A stretch of 64,000 bases of DNA. It comes from Hyphomicrobiales bacterium. Its GTDB lineage: Bacteria > Pseudomonadota > Alphaproteobacteria > Rhizobiales > Beijerinckiaceae. Numbering within the stretch: the first letter of the stretch is position 1; each line of letters opens with the position of its first letter. Location: positions 40,620 through 104,619 of the forward strand of contig JAIXTP010000037.1 in NCBI GenBank assembly GCA_027483895.1. Reading direction: 5' to 3'. Positions 47,906 to 56,944 of this stretch are shown here, in pieces. The position numbers were made by a program, and so were the translations under genes. The notes under the pieces are model-generated. The model was not told where the DNA came from. It worked only from the letters and a program-made list of their open reading frames with translations, and did not search any database.

Positions 47906-48204
47906 ATACTTACCGCACTGCACAACGGGCGCGTTCCCGGCGATGTGCCGCACGCGTTCCCGGATCGTCCGCTGCCACGCATCAGGCCTCACCCGTAGAG
48001 CTCTTCGGAGTGACGCAACGGCTGCCGAGCTTGTCCGCCCGGCTCGACACGGTGCTCCGGCTCTCGCGCAAGGGGCGATCGCCGGCGCGGACGCGTCCCT
48101 CTCCGACGACCGCCGCAGGTCGCCGTCCCCCATGGTTGATGTGCGATACCGCTCAGTTTACGCTGGGTCATTCGCTTGCGGGTTTTCCAGCCCATCGGGG
48201 GTCG
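47906..48204. other. 299 bases between tRNA-Arg and the polysaccharide cluster
   Basis: I see no gene here. A weak promoter-like pair, TTGATG (48136-48141) and TACGCT (48159-48164) with a 17-base spacer, could serve the epimerase gene. The epimerase frame stays open back to 48010, but that part lacks homology and I treat it as non-coding. Confidence 0.4.
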
Positions 48205-49362
48205 ATGTCTTCTCTGTCGACGGTTCTGTGCATCGTCGGGACGAGGCCCGAATGCATCAAGATGGCGCCGGTGATCCGGGCGCTTCGGGCGCGCGGGCGA
48301 TGCCGCGTTCTCGTCGTCAGTACCGGGCAGCATCGTGACCTCGTCGCCCAGGAACTCCGCGAATTCGGCCTCGTCGTGGATTTCGATCTCGACGTGATGC
48401 GCGAGAACCAGGCCCTGTCGGGCCTGACCGCACGCATTTTCGAATCCCTCGATCCGCTTCTCGTGGAAACCGCACCCGATCTGGTCCTCGTGCAGGGCGA
48501 TACCACGTCCGTCATGGCCGCCGCGCTCTGCGCCTTCCATCGCCGCATCCCGGTCGGCCATGTCGAGGCGGGGCTGCGGACCGACGACGTCGCCAGTCCC
48601 TTCCCCGAGGAGATGAACCGTCGCGTCACCACGGTCGCGGCGCGGCTCCATTTCGCCCCTACGGCCGGCGCTCGGGATGCATTGCTGCGCGAAGGCGTCG
48701 CGGCCGATCGCGTCTTCCTGACGGGCAACACCGTCATCGATGCCCTCACGGCGAGGGCGGAAGCCGTCGAACCGGCCCCGACCGCGCGGCCGCGCCGCAT
48801 TCTGCTCACCGCCCATCGGCGGGAAAATCACGGCGCGCCGATCCGGCGCATCTGCAGCGCGGTGCGCCGCCTGATCGAACGTTTTCCGGATCTGGAGATC
48901 GTCTATCCGGTCCACCCCAATCCCAATATCTCGCGGCCCGTGACCGAGCTGCTGTCGGGCATCGAGCGGGTCGTCCTGCGGCCGCCGCTCGGTTACGGCG
49001 ACCTGATCGCCGAGATGAAGAGCGCGCAATTGGTGCTGACCGACAGCGGCGGGATTCAGGAAGAGGCGCCGGCTCTCGGCCGGCCGGTCCTCGTGCTGCG
49101 CGAGGAGACCGAGCGGCCCGAAGCGGTGGCCGCGGGCGCGGCGATCCTCGTCGGGACCGACGAGGACCGGATCGTCGCGGAGGCGACGCGGCTCCTGCTC
49201 GAAGCGGATGCGCGGGCCGCGATGACGGGGGCCGGCTCGCCCTATGGCGACGGGCGCGCGGCCGAGCGGATCGCGGAAATCTGCTGTGCTCATCTCGAAG
49301 GCCGGGCGCCGGTCGTCGACGAATTCGCCTTCGGCGGGAGTGCGCGTCATGTCGCGGCGTGA
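48205..49362 (+). CDS. wecB: UDP-N-acetylglucosamine 2-epimerase (non-hydrolysing)
   Basis: This 385-residue enzyme interconverts UDP-GlcNAc and UDP-ManNAc, providing ManNAc-type precursors for surface glycans. Diagnostic motifs are present: GTRPE (residues 12-16), VQGDTTS, HVEAGLRT, FPEEMNR, TAHRREN and DSGGIQEE. The ATG at 48205 begins the homologous region. Its 3' end overlaps the next gene by 14 bases, so the three genes 48205-52040 are one unit. A wecB homologue is needed with NfrA and NfrB to make the phage N4 glycan receptor in E. coli, which guides the reading of this cluster. Confidence 0.93.
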   Translation: MSSLSTVLCIVGTRPECIKMAPVIRALRARGRCRVLVVSTGQHRDLVAQELREFGLVVDFDLDVMRENQALSGLTARIFESLDPLLVETAPDLVLVQGDTTSVMAAALCAFHRRIPVGHVEAGLRTDDVASPFPEEMNRRVTTVAARLHFAPTAGARDALLREGVAADRVFLTGNTVIDALTARAEAVEPAPTARPRRILLTAHRRENHGAPIRRICSAVRRLIERFPDLEIVYPVHPNPNISRPVTELLSGIERVVLRPPLGYGDLIAEMKSAQLVLTDSGGIQEEAPALGRPVLVLREETERPEAVAAGAAILVGTDEDRIVAEATRLLLEADARAAMTGAGSPYGDGRAAERIAEICCAHLEGRAPVVDEFAFGGSARHVAA

Positions 49363-50608
49363 GCGGCTGCTTCTCGCTCCGCTCGCCGCTCTTCTGTTGG
49401 CGGCCGGTGCCGCGGCGGCGGTCGCGGAGCCCGCCGCGCGCGATCTCGACGCCTATTACGCCCGGCGGGCGAGCGATCCGGCCGGGGCTCTCCGGCTGAT
49501 CACGGCGGCGGCCGACCGCAATCCGAAGAATCTGCGCGTCCAGATGGAAGCGGCCTATGCGCTGCTGGCGGCGAAGGATCCTCGCGCGCTCGCGGTGCTG
49601 GAACGCGCGGCAGCGCTGGCCCCGGGCCGTACGGATCTGCAGAAACAGCTCGGCTATGCCCGTCTCGCCGCGGGCGACGCCGCAGGGGCGCGGACCGCCT
49701 TCCGCGCGGCCCTCGCCCTCGATCCGTCGGATCAGGATCTGCGGATGCAGGTCGTCTATGTCGAGGACTCTCTCGGGATGAAGCGGTCCGCGGCGGCCGA
49801 AGCGGCCGTCGTCGCCCGGACGGGGTCGCCGCGCGCCGCCGATGCCTGCGCGGCCTACAAAGTTCTCGCGGGCGCCCCGGACCGCCTTTTCCCGACGCCG
49901 TGGTTCGGGGATTTCTATGCGGCGCCGGAATATCGAAGCCGCGACCGGGTGGCGATCGCGACGGGCCGGCTCCGGGCGGGCCGCAGCTTCATGGACGGCG
50001 CGGTCGAAGCCTACGGCACGCTGCGCGTCACGCGCGACAGCCGGTCCGACGGCGGCGGGCCGCTCGGGCCGACGATCTTCTACGACAACGCGGCCGTTCT
50101 CGGCTTCGGCCTGCAGGCGCGACCCTCCGCGACGTGGCCCCTGTCCTTCTTCGCCGAACAGGGCGCAGCGGCGGACCTGATCGATCGGTCCCGCGCCACG
50201 TGGCGCAACGATACGCGCGCCGGCGCGGTGCTGAGCTGGTCATGGATCGCCCGGACGGCATGCCCGAGCACCGTGACTGTTACCGCGACGCCGATCTTCG
50301 ACGTCTATGCCGATGCGGTCTGGTATTCGCGTCATGACGATCTCATCGCCTATGCGCGGATGCGGCCGGGCCTGCGGCTCGTCGAGGCACCGGCCTTCGC
50401 CCTCGACGCCTACGGCCTCGTCGGCGGTTCGGCCGATACGGCCGACCGGGCGGGCGAACGCTCGACGGATTTCGGCGCGGGCGCGGCCCTCACCCTTTTC
50501 GGTCCGTTGCGCACCACGCTGCGTGCGGAGCTCGCCCGCACCTCGTCCGGGACGCGGCCGACGGCGACGGACGCCCGTCTCCGGATCGAACAGCAATGGC
50601 GCTTCTGA
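49349..50608 (+). CDS. NfrA-like outer-membrane export protein (short form)
   Basis: This 419-residue protein has a signal peptide (about residues 1-27, ending AVAE), a TPR-like helical region (about 30-160; e.g. NPKNLRVQMEAAYALLAAKDP and TDLQKQLGYARLAAGDAAGARTAFRAAL) and a C-terminal half (about 185-419) of alternating beta-strand character, FGDFYAAPEYRSRDRVAIATGRLRAG to ARLRIEQQWRF, ending in an aromatic residue as outer-membrane barrels do. The C-terminal part resembles the NfrA_C domain of the E. coli phage N4 receptor NfrA (about 990 residues), but this protein is less than half as long. It overlaps wecB by 14 bases and precedes the glycosyltransferase by seven. It probably exports the polymer. 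Confidence 0.7.
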   Translation: MSRRERLLLAPLAALLLAAGAAAAVAEPAARDLDAYYARRASDPAGALRLITAAADRNPKNLRVQMEAAYALLAAKDPRALAVLERAAALAPGRTDLQKQLGYARLAAGDAAGARTAFRAALALDPSDQDLRMQVVYVEDSLGMKRSAAAEAAVVARTGSPRAADACAAYKVLAGAPDRLFPTPWFGDFYAAPEYRSRDRVAIATGRLRAGRSFMDGAVEAYGTLRVTRDSRSDGGGPLGPTIFYDNAAVLGFGLQARPSATWPLSFFAEQGAAADLIDRSRATWRNDTRAGAVLSWSWIARTACPSTVTVTATPIFDVYADAVWYSRHDDLIAYARMRPGLRLVEAPAFALDAYGLVGGSADTADRAGERSTDFGAGAALTLFGPLRTTLRAELARTSSGTRPTATDARLRIEQQWRF

Positions 50609-50615
50609 GGGGCCG

Positions 50616-52040
50616 ATGCTGATCGAGACCTACACGACGTTCCTCCACTCCGCGGCCTGGATCCTCGCCGCGGCCTATCTGATCAGCGGGCTCGACGAGC
50701 TGTTGATGACCTGCGCCTTTCTGGTCTGGCAGGGCTTCCGGCGCTTCGTCCTGCTGCCGGGCAACGAGCGTCTCAACATCCGAATGCTTAAGGCGAAGGC
50801 CGAGCAGCGCGCCGCGATCATGGTGCCGGCCTGGCAGGAGGCGGCCGTGATCGGCCGGATGGTGCGCTTCGCGATCGCCGAGATCGACTATGCCGACTAC
50901 ATGATCTTCGTCGGCGTCTATCCGAACGATCCGGACACGATCGCCGCGGTCGAAAGCGTCCGGGCCGAGTTTCCGGATCATGTGCGGATCGCGGTGGTTC
51001 CGAACCCCGGCCCGACCACCAAATCCGATTGTCTGAACGCCATTCTGCGGGCCGCCAGGGATTGGGGGCGCGAGACGAGGCGCGAGGTCGATTTCTACGT
51101 GCTCCACGACGCGGAAGATTATGTTCCGCGCTACGGGCTCCGGCTGTTCAATTTCCTGATACCCCGGAAGGCGATCGTCCAGATCCCCGTATTCCCCTTG
51201 CCGGCGCCCTGGTGGGCGCTGACCGAGGGGCACTACATGGATGAATTCGCGCAGCTTCACCTGAAGGATCTTCGGGTGCGGGAATGGCTGACGGGCGGGG
51301 TGCCCAGCGCCGGCGTCGGCACCGCCTTCAGCCGCGAGGCCATCGCGATGGCGTGGGAAGAGAAGCTCGACGGCGCCTTCCGGCCGCATCTGCTGACCGA
51401 GGACTACGAGATCTCGATGCAGTTGCTCCGCCGCGGCGCGGAGTCGGCGTTCTTCATCGGCGATCTTCGCGATGCGGAACCGGGTCCGCCGGAGTTCCGC
51501 CTTCATGCGCTGCCGGGCCTCCCGGCCGTCAGGGGCGAATTCCCGCGAACCTTCTGGGCGTCCGTCCGCCAGAAGACGCGCTGGACGCTCGGCATCACGC
51601 TGCAGGGTTGGGAAAGCCTCGGCTGGTACGGCGATTTCTGGCAGCGCTACATCCTGTTCAGGGATCGCAAGCCGCTCGTCACCAATCTGCTGAACGTGGT
51701 CGCCTATTCGATCCTCGCGATCTGGCTGGTGCCGCGAGCGATCGCCGCTTGGCTCTTTCCGGATGCGCCGTTTCCGGCGCCGTTGCCGCAGGACCCGCTG
51801 CTTTACGCGCTGGTCGAGGCCAATTTCGTGCTGCTGTCGGTCTTTCTCTGCGTCAGGTTCGCCTGCACCTACATCGCCTACGGCCCCGTCCATGCCGTGA
51901 TGTCGCTGCCGCGCGTGGTCTGGGGCAATTTCGTGAATTTCGCGGCGACCTTCCGTGCCGTCCGGCAATATGTCGCCGCACGCCGCAAAGGCATCAAGAA
52001 CATCCCGTGGGAAAAGACGGCCCACGCCACGAATCGCTGA
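50616..52040 (+). CDS. NfrB-like processive glycosyltransferase (inner membrane, short form)
   Basis: This 474-residue membrane enzyme is a family 2 glycosyltransferase of the cellulose-synthase/NfrB type. It has a first membrane segment at about residues 12-40, catalytic motifs HDAED (164-168), TED (261-263) and QKTRW (319-323, the processive QxxRW motif), and further membrane segments at about 357-382 and 396-425. E. coli NfrB (about 745 residues) carries a C-terminal c-di-GMP-binding domain; here the protein stops at the membrane segments, so that control appears to be missing. It likely polymerises ManNAc/GlcNAc-type sugar made available by the upstream epimerase. Confidence 0.82.
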   Translation: MLIETYTTFLHSAAWILAAAYLISGLDELLMTCAFLVWQGFRRFVLLPGNERLNIRMLKAKAEQRAAIMVPAWQEAAVIGRMVRFAIAEIDYADYMIFVGVYPNDPDTIAAVESVRAEFPDHVRIAVVPNPGPTTKSDCLNAILRAARDWGRETRREVDFYVLHDAEDYVPRYGLRLFNFLIPRKAIVQIPVFPLPAPWWALTEGHYMDEFAQLHLKDLRVREWLTGGVPSAGVGTAFSREAIAMAWEEKLDGAFRPHLLTEDYEISMQLLRRGAESAFFIGDLRDAEPGPPEFRLHALPGLPAVRGEFPRTFWASVRQKTRWTLGITLQGWESLGWYGDFWQRYILFRDRKPLVTNLLNVVAYSILAIWLVPRAIAAWLFPDAPFPAPLPQDPLLYALVEANFVLLSVFLCVRFACTYIAYGPVHAVMSLPRVVWGNFVNFAATFRAVRQYVAARRKGIKNIPWEKTAHATNR

Positions 52041-52049
52041 GCGAGCGCG

Positions 52050-52712
52050 TCAGCAGCCTCCGCGGAACAGCGGTCCTTGGCCCGCGGCACTCATGTTCCG
52101 GTCGTCGATCGCCGCCGGATCGGGCAGGCCGAGGATCCTGAAGACCGCTTGCGTCGTGAGCCGTGCGTGCTGTTCGAAGGTGATGCTCGGCGGTCCCATT
52201 GTCATCAACGCCGCGCTGCCGTGGCATTGCGCCCAGATCTGGACGGCGCGGGCCACGCGCCGGTCCTCGGCGATCGCGAAGACCGGAGCGCCCAAGACTT
52301 CGGTCAGCGCCGAGAACGATCTCGCCGAGATCCTGCTGGTTTCCGGATGCGCGCCGGGATGGAGCTTCGATCCGAACATCAGCGTGTAGACGGCGGGGTT
52401 TTCGCGGGCGAAGGCGAGATAGGCATCGCAAAGATCGGCCAGCTTCCGAATCGGATCCTCGACCGTCGAGGCGCGCAAGGCCGCATCGAACCGCGTGAAT
52501 CCGTCGGCCGCGAGCCGGACCAGCAGGCCTTCCTTGTCCGGAAAGTGGCGATAGAGCGCTGCCGCGGTCACGCCGATCCGCTTCGCGACCGCCGCGAGCG
52601 TCAGACGTTCCGCACCTTGCTGCTCGAGTAGTTCCAGCCCCGCCTTCATCGCAGCAGTCGGCACGTCCCCGTGGTGATATGCCGTTTTCTGCAGGCGGTA
52701 TGATTCATCCAT
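52050..52712 (-). CDS. TetR/AcrR-family regulator (WHG domain)
   Basis: This 220-residue regulator has an N-terminal helix-turn-helix (LTLAAVAKRIGVTAAALYRHFPDKEGLL, about 38-65) and a C-terminal ligand domain with WAQCHGSAALM, the WHG-type signature. It converges on the nfrB-like gene with nine bases between stops. The start at 52712 gives MDESYRLQKTAYHHGD, the family's usual N-terminus. Its target is not evident; the nearest divergent gene is lrp on the same strand, so it may control only itself. Confidence 0.9.
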   Translation of the reverse strand: MDESYRLQKTAYHHGDVPTAAMKAGLELLEQQGAERLTLAAVAKRIGVTAAALYRHFPDKEGLLVRLAADGFTRFDAALRASTVEDPIRKLADLCDAYLAFARENPAVYTLMFGSKLHPGAHPETSRISARSFSALTEVLGAPVFAIAEDRRVARAVQIWAQCHGSAALMTMGPPSITFEQHARLTTQAVFRILGLPDPAAIDDRNMSAAGQGPLFRGGC

Positions 52713-52774
52713 ACAACCCCAAGTAGCATATTCCGGCCGCTGTCCATAAAGCCGGCGGGAGCCGCCGAGCGGGG

Positions 52775-53245
52775 TCAGGCCGACGGCAGATAGGTCATCG
52801 GTACCGCGGTCGTGAATTTCAGCTCTTCCATGCTGATGAAGGACACGACGTCGGTGAAATCGAGGCGCGAGATGAGCGTCTTGTAGACCTTGTCGTAGAT
52901 CTCGACGCTCGGGACGACGAGGCGGAGCAGATAGTCGATCTCTCCCGTCAGCCGATAGGCCTCCACGATCTCCGGAATGTCGCCGATCACGACGCGGAAG
53001 CTCTCCGTCCATTCCATCGAATGCCGCGGCGCGCGGATGCCGACGAAGATCGTCATCGGCAGATTGGCCTTGCGCCGGTCGACCAGCGCCACGCGACGGG
53101 TGATGACGCCGGTCTCTTCCATGTGCCGGATCCGCCGCCAGCAGGCTGAGACGGAAAGCCCGACGCGGTCGGCGATGTCGGCGACCGGCGTGGATGCGTC
53201 CGTCTGTAGATGTTCGAGAATTCTCTTGTCGCGTTGATCGAGCAT
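52775..53245 (-). CDS. Lrp/AsnC-family transcriptional regulator
   Basis: This 156-residue regulator starts MLDQRDKRILEHLQTDASTPVADIADRVGLS, the Lrp helix-turn-helix, and has the C-terminal RAM effector domain (VPSVEIYDKVYKTLISRL). Lrp-family proteins sense amino acids and form octamers. It is divergent from the racemase gene, so it very likely controls amino-acid use in this region. The 168-bp intergenic DNA is unusually AT-rich and holds a palindrome at 53282-53294. Confidence 0.93.
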   Translation of the reverse strand: MLDQRDKRILEHLQTDASTPVADIADRVGLSVSACWRRIRHMEETGVITRRVALVDRRKANLPMTIFVGIRAPRHSMEWTESFRVVIGDIPEIVEAYRLTGEIDYLLRLVVPSVEIYDKVYKTLISRLDFTDVVSFISMEELKFTTAVPMTYLPSA

Positions 53246-53281
53246 TGTGCGATTCCTTTTTCGGCATTTTCCAAAATCGTG

Positions 53282-53294
53282 CGAAAATTTTTCG
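53282..53294. promoter_or_regulatory. palindrome in the lrp-racemase divergent promoter region
   Basis: CGAAAATTTTTCG is a perfect palindrome around a single central base in AT-rich DNA between the divergent lrp and racemase genes. AT-rich palindromes of this kind are typical Lrp/AsnC operator cores. Confidence 0.4.
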
Positions 53295-53413
53295 TTTTCG
53301 ACAATCAGACAAAAAATTCGTTCGAAAGGCGGAACCGAACCCGCAAAGAACGGTCGGATTTTTCTCCGTCCTGTCCCTAGCCTGTTCGCCGAAAGATCGA
53401 ACGGAGGCGCGGG

Positions 53414-54130
53414 ATGGCGACGATCGGGCTGATCGGCGGGATGAGCTGGGAGAGCACCGCCGTCTATTATCGGAAGATCAACGAGATCGTCCGGGATCGG
53501 CGCGGCGGACTGCATTCGGCCGACATTCTGATGCATTCGCTCGATTTCGACCGGATCGTCACCATGCAGAAGGCGGGCCGCTGGGACGATGCCGCCCGCT
53601 GCCTCGCCTCGGCGGGCGACGGGCTGGCGCGTGCCGGTGCCGATTGCGTGCTGATCTGCACGAACACGATGCATCTGGTCGCCGACGAGGTGCAGCAGGG
53701 CATCGGCGTCCCGCTCCTCAACATCATCGACGTGACCGGGCGCGCTCTGGCGAATGCCGGCATGAAGCGGCCTTTGCTGCTCGCCACCCGCTACACGATG
53801 GAGCATCCCTTCTACCGCGACCGCATGCGGGCCCGCTTCGGCATCGAGCCGCTCGTGCCCGACGAGGCGGACCGGAAGACCGTCCATGACGTGATCTTCG
53901 ACGAGCTCTGCTGCGGAACGGTCCGCGACTCCTCGCGCGACGCCTACAAGGCCGTCATCCGCAAGGCGGAAGCGGCGGGCGCGGATTGCGTCATTCTCGG
54001 CTGCACCGAGATCTGCCTGCTCATCGGCCCGGAGGACACGCGGCTTCCCGTCTTCGACTCCACGACGCTGCATGCGCTCGCGGCGGTCGACTTCTCCGAG
54101 CGGGTCGCCGCCGCGACGGTCGCGGCCTAG
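53414..54130 (+). CDS. aspartate/glutamate racemase family protein
   Basis: This 238-residue cofactor-independent racemase has both catalytic cysteines, in LICTNTMH (about Cys82) and in LGCTEI (about Cys195), and the N-terminal [12 protein letters not shown] typical of aspartate racemases (YgeA type). It interconverts the enantiomers of an amino acid or amino-acid-like substrate. It sits divergent from lrp and about 1.5 kb from the operon with two ATC-hydrolase-family genes, so a role as a racemase for amino-thiazoline or related substrates is conceivable but unproven. It overlaps the convergent pncB by four bases at the stop codons. Confidence 0.9.
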   Translation: MATIGLIGGMSWESTAVYYRKINEIVRDRRGGLHSADILMHSLDFDRIVTMQKAGRWDDAARCLASAGDGLARAGADCVLICTNTMHLVADEVQQGIGVPLLNIIDVTGRALANAGMKRPLLLATRYTMEHPFYRDRMRARFGIEPLVPDEADRKTVHDVIFDELCCGTVRDSSRDAYKAVIRKAEAAGADCVILGCTEICLLIGPEDTRLPVFDSTTLHALAAVDFSERVAAATVAA

Positions 54131-55428
54131 ACCTCCACCGCATGCGAGCCGCGTCCCTGCGTACCGAAGACGCGAAGATATCGGGCGATCTCCGCCGGCT
54201 CGCCGGTGGCCTTGTCGAGATTGTCGGAGAGCTTCACGGCGGGGCGGCCGTTCACCGACGTGATCTTGCAGACGAGCGACATGGGATCGAGCAGCGGCGC
54301 CGGACGCGAGGCGCATCCGCGGAAGTCGTTGGTCAACCGCGTGCCCCAGCCGTAGCTCAGCCGGATCCGGCCATGAAGGGCGGCGTGGGCGCTTTCGATC
54401 GTATCCACGTCGAGCGCGTCGGACAGGATCAGCAGCTTCTCGCGCGGGTCGCGGCCGCGGGCGCGGTACCAGGCGATGATCTCCTCGCCCGCTTCCAGCG
54501 GTGGCTTCGAATCCGGACGGAAGCCCGTCCAGTCGGCCGCGGAGTCGGGCGCCCGCTCGAGAAAGGCCGCGGTGCCGAAAGTGTCGGGCAGCAGAATGAG
54601 CAGGTTGCCGTCGTAGAAATCCCGCCACATGTCGAGCACGCGATAAGGCGCGCGCCGAAGCTCCTCGTCGCCGTGGGCGAGCGCGGCATAGACCATGGGC
54701 AGCTCATGCGCGTTCGTGCCCACGGACTCCAGGTCGTTCTCCATCGCGAGAAGCACGTTGGACGTGCCTATGAAGGCGTCGCCGAGGCCTTCCTTCATCG
54801 CCTCGACGCACCAGCGCTGCCAGAGGAATCCGTGCCGCCGGCGCGTTCCGAAATCCGAGATGCGCAGACCTTCGAGCTTCTCGAGACGTTCGATCTTCGA
54901 CCAGAGCCGCGCCTTCGCTCTGGCATAAAGGATGTCGAGCTCGAAACGCCCCATGCTGCGCATCGCCGCGCGGGACTTCAGCTCGTTCATGATCGACAGC
55001 GCCGGGATCTCCCACATCGTGGCCTCGGGCCAGGGCGCGTCGAATTCGAGGACGTAGTCGCCGTCCTTCACCCGCAGGTCGTATTCGGGCAGCCGGAACC
55101 CGGCGAGCCAGGCCATGAAATCCGGGCGGAAGATCTGCTTGCGTCCGTAGAAGCTGTTGCCCGCGAGCCAGATCAGCTCCTTCTTCGTGAAGCGCAGCGT
55201 TCGGGCGTGGTCGAGCTGCTCGCGCAGCGCCTTCTCGTCGATCTCGTCGGCCAATCGCACCGCGCTCGTGCGGTTGATCAGCGTGAAGCGCGTGCGGACG
55301 TCGGCATGGCGAGCGACAATCGGCTGCAGCATCAGGAGCTTGTAGAAGTCGGTGTCGAGCAGGCTGCGGACGATCGGGTCGAGCTTCCAGGTATGGTCCC
55401 AGACCCGCTTGGCGAGATCGCTGTTCAT
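54127..55428 (-). CDS. pncB: nicotinate phosphoribosyltransferase
   Basis: This 433-residue enzyme makes nicotinate mononucleotide from nicotinate and PRPP in NAD salvage. The phosphorylated histidine is in [10 protein letters not shown], and the motifs [17 protein letters not shown] and [13 protein letters not shown] are diagnostic. GGAG lies just before the ATG at 55428. It is on the minus strand between the racemase and the FAD oxidoreductase operon and is not related to either by function. Confidence 0.95.
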   Translation of the reverse strand: MNSDLAKRVWDHTWKLDPIVRSLLDTDFYKLLMLQPIVARHADVRTRFTLINRTSAVRLADEIDEKALREQLDHARTLRFTKKELIWLAGNSFYGRKQIFRPDFMAWLAGFRLPEYDLRVKDGDYVLEFDAPWPEATMWEIPALSIMNELKSRAAMRSMGRFELDILYARAKARLWSKIERLEKLEGLRISDFGTRRRHGFLWQRWCVEAMKEGLGDAFIGTSNVLLAMENDLESVGTNAHELPMVYAALAHGDEELRRAPYRVLDMWRDFYDGNLLILLPDTFGTAAFLERAPDSAADWTGFRPDSKPPLEAGEEIIAWYRARGRDPREKLLILSDALDVDTIESAHAALHGRIRLSYGWGTRLTNDFRGCASRPAPLLDPMSLVCKITSVNGRPAVKLSDNLDKATGEPAEIARYLRVFGTQGRGSHAVEV

Positions 55429-55582
55429 GATGCTCCGATGCGCTCTTCGAGGCGGCGTCATCCTCGGCAGGGCACCTGCCGAGTCAAGTCGAGCCCCCGT
55501 CCGCGCCCGCATCGCGCGCAGGTCCGGCAGGGCTGCACGGGAAGCGAGTGGACGGCGGGGCCCGCAACGTCGACACTCACGA

Positions 55583-55611
55583 TTGACAGAGAGCTTCCTT
55601 AAAAATATCAG
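55583..55611 (+). promoter_or_regulatory. strong promoter directly before the FAD oxidoreductase gene
   Basis: A perfect TTGACA (55583-55588) and TATCAG (55606-55611) are separated by 17 bases. The -10 box ends six bases before the proposed ATG at 55618, so transcription would begin at or near the start codon. Confidence 0.6.
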
Positions 55612-55617
55612 GAATAA

Positions 55618-56931
55618 ATGGTAAATATAGAGTACCACAAGAAAAATCTGGAAAATAGCCATTGGCACCGGGTCACTCGCCCGGGGCCGGTGCTTCCGGA
55701 GCTCGACGGAGGCGTCGAAGCCGATGTGGTGATCGTGGGTGCGGGCTTCACCGGGCTGTCGACGGCGCTGCATCTGCTCGAAGCGGGCCGGTCCGTCGCG
55801 GTGGTGGAGGCGGCCGAGCCCGGTTTCGGCGCCTCGGGCCGCAACAACGGACAGGTCATTCCCACTCTGACGCGGCTCGATCCCGATGAGATGGTCGCCA
55901 AATACGGGGATGCGGGCGACCGCTTCGCCGATCTCGTGCGCGATTCCGCCTCGATCCTGTTCGATCTCGTCCGCCGTCACGGTCTTGCGGCCGAAGCCGA
56001 GCAGAACGGCTGGATGCAGCCCGCCCACACGCCGGGGCGGCTCAAGATCTCCGAGAAGCGCTTCCGGCAATGGGAGAAGCGCGGCGCACCCGTCGCCATG
56101 GTCTCGCGCGAGGAGATGGAAAGCCTGACCGGTTCGCCGATCTGGTTCGGCGGCTGGCGCAACGCGTCGGGCGGCCACATCAACCCGCTTGCGCTCGCGC
56201 GCGAGATGGCGAGGAAGGTCGTCGAACTCGGCGGCCGGATCTTCGTGCGTTCCCCCGTCCGCTCCTTCGCGCGGACCGGCGATTTCTGGACCGTCGAGAC
56301 GGGCAGGGGCTCCGTGAAAGCGCGGGCGCTCGTCCTGTCGACCCATTCCTATACCGATGCCTTCGTGCCCGAGCTTCAGCCGAAGCTCGCGAAGGAGGTC
56401 GTGCCCGTCCTCTCTTGGCAGATGGCGACCGAGCCGCTGTCGGACAATGTGCGCAAGTCGATCATCCCCGGTCGGCAGGCCGTCTCCGACACGCATGGCG
56501 ACCTCTATTTCATGCGTTACGACGCCCGCGGGCAGCTCGTCACCGGCGGGGCGCTCGTCGTTCCGACCAACGGCCACGAGCGTCTCAAGGGGCGGATCGG
56601 CGATCGTCTGCAGCGCATCTTCCCGCAGATCGGCGACGTGCGCTTCACCGCGGTCTGGAACGGCTTCATCGGCATGACCGACGATTACGCGCCGCGCATC
56701 CATGCGCTCGGGCCCTCGGCCTTCGCATGGGTCGGCTGCAACGGGCGCGGCGTCGCGCTGTCGACCGCGCTCGGCCGCGAATTCGCCCGGGCGGTGCAGG
56801 GCGAAAGCCTCGACAGGCTGGCCTTGCCCGTCACGGACATCCGCCCGCTTCCGTTCCACGGCATGGTCCGGCGCTTGGCGCCGCTCATGCTTCTCGAATA
56901 CCGTCGTCGCGACGCGCTCGAAATCAGCTGA
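55618..56931 (+). CDS. FAD-dependent oxidoreductase (DadA/PuuB-like)
   Basis: This 437-residue flavoprotein has an N-terminal FAD-binding GxGxxG motif in [19 protein letters not shown] (about residues 35-53) and a C-terminal FAD-proximal segment [20 protein letters not shown]. It belongs to the D-amino-acid dehydrogenase/gamma-glutamylputrescine oxidase family, which oxidise amines or D-amino acids. It starts at an ATG with an AGGA only four bases before it. It is the first gene of an eight-gene operon running through two ATC-hydrolase-family genes and a Liv transporter (to 62581); the next gene is 13 bases away. Confidence 0.9.
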   Translation: MVNIEYHKKNLENSHWHRVTRPGPVLPELDGGVEADVVIVGAGFTGLSTALHLLEAGRSVAVVEAAEPGFGASGRNNGQVIPTLTRLDPDEMVAKYGDAGDRFADLVRDSASILFDLVRRHGLAAEAEQNGWMQPAHTPGRLKISEKRFRQWEKRGAPVAMVSREEMESLTGSPIWFGGWRNASGGHINPLALAREMARKVVELGGRIFVRSPVRSFARTGDFWTVETGRGSVKARALVLSTHSYTDAFVPELQPKLAKEVVPVLSWQMATEPLSDNVRKSIIPGRQAVSDTHGDLYFMRYDARGQLVTGGALVVPTNGHERLKGRIGDRLQRIFPQIGDVRFTAVWNGFIGMTDDYAPRIHALGPSAFAWVGCNGRGVALSTALGREFARAVQGESLDRLALPVTDIRPLPFHGMVRRLAPLMLLEYRRRDALEIS

Positions 56932-56944
56932 GGAGCAATCATCG

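Noticed and set aside
48010..48204. N-terminal extension of the epimerase
   Set aside because: The frame is open but residues before MSSLSTVLCIVGTRPE show no homology and would be an unusual Arg/Pro-rich leader.
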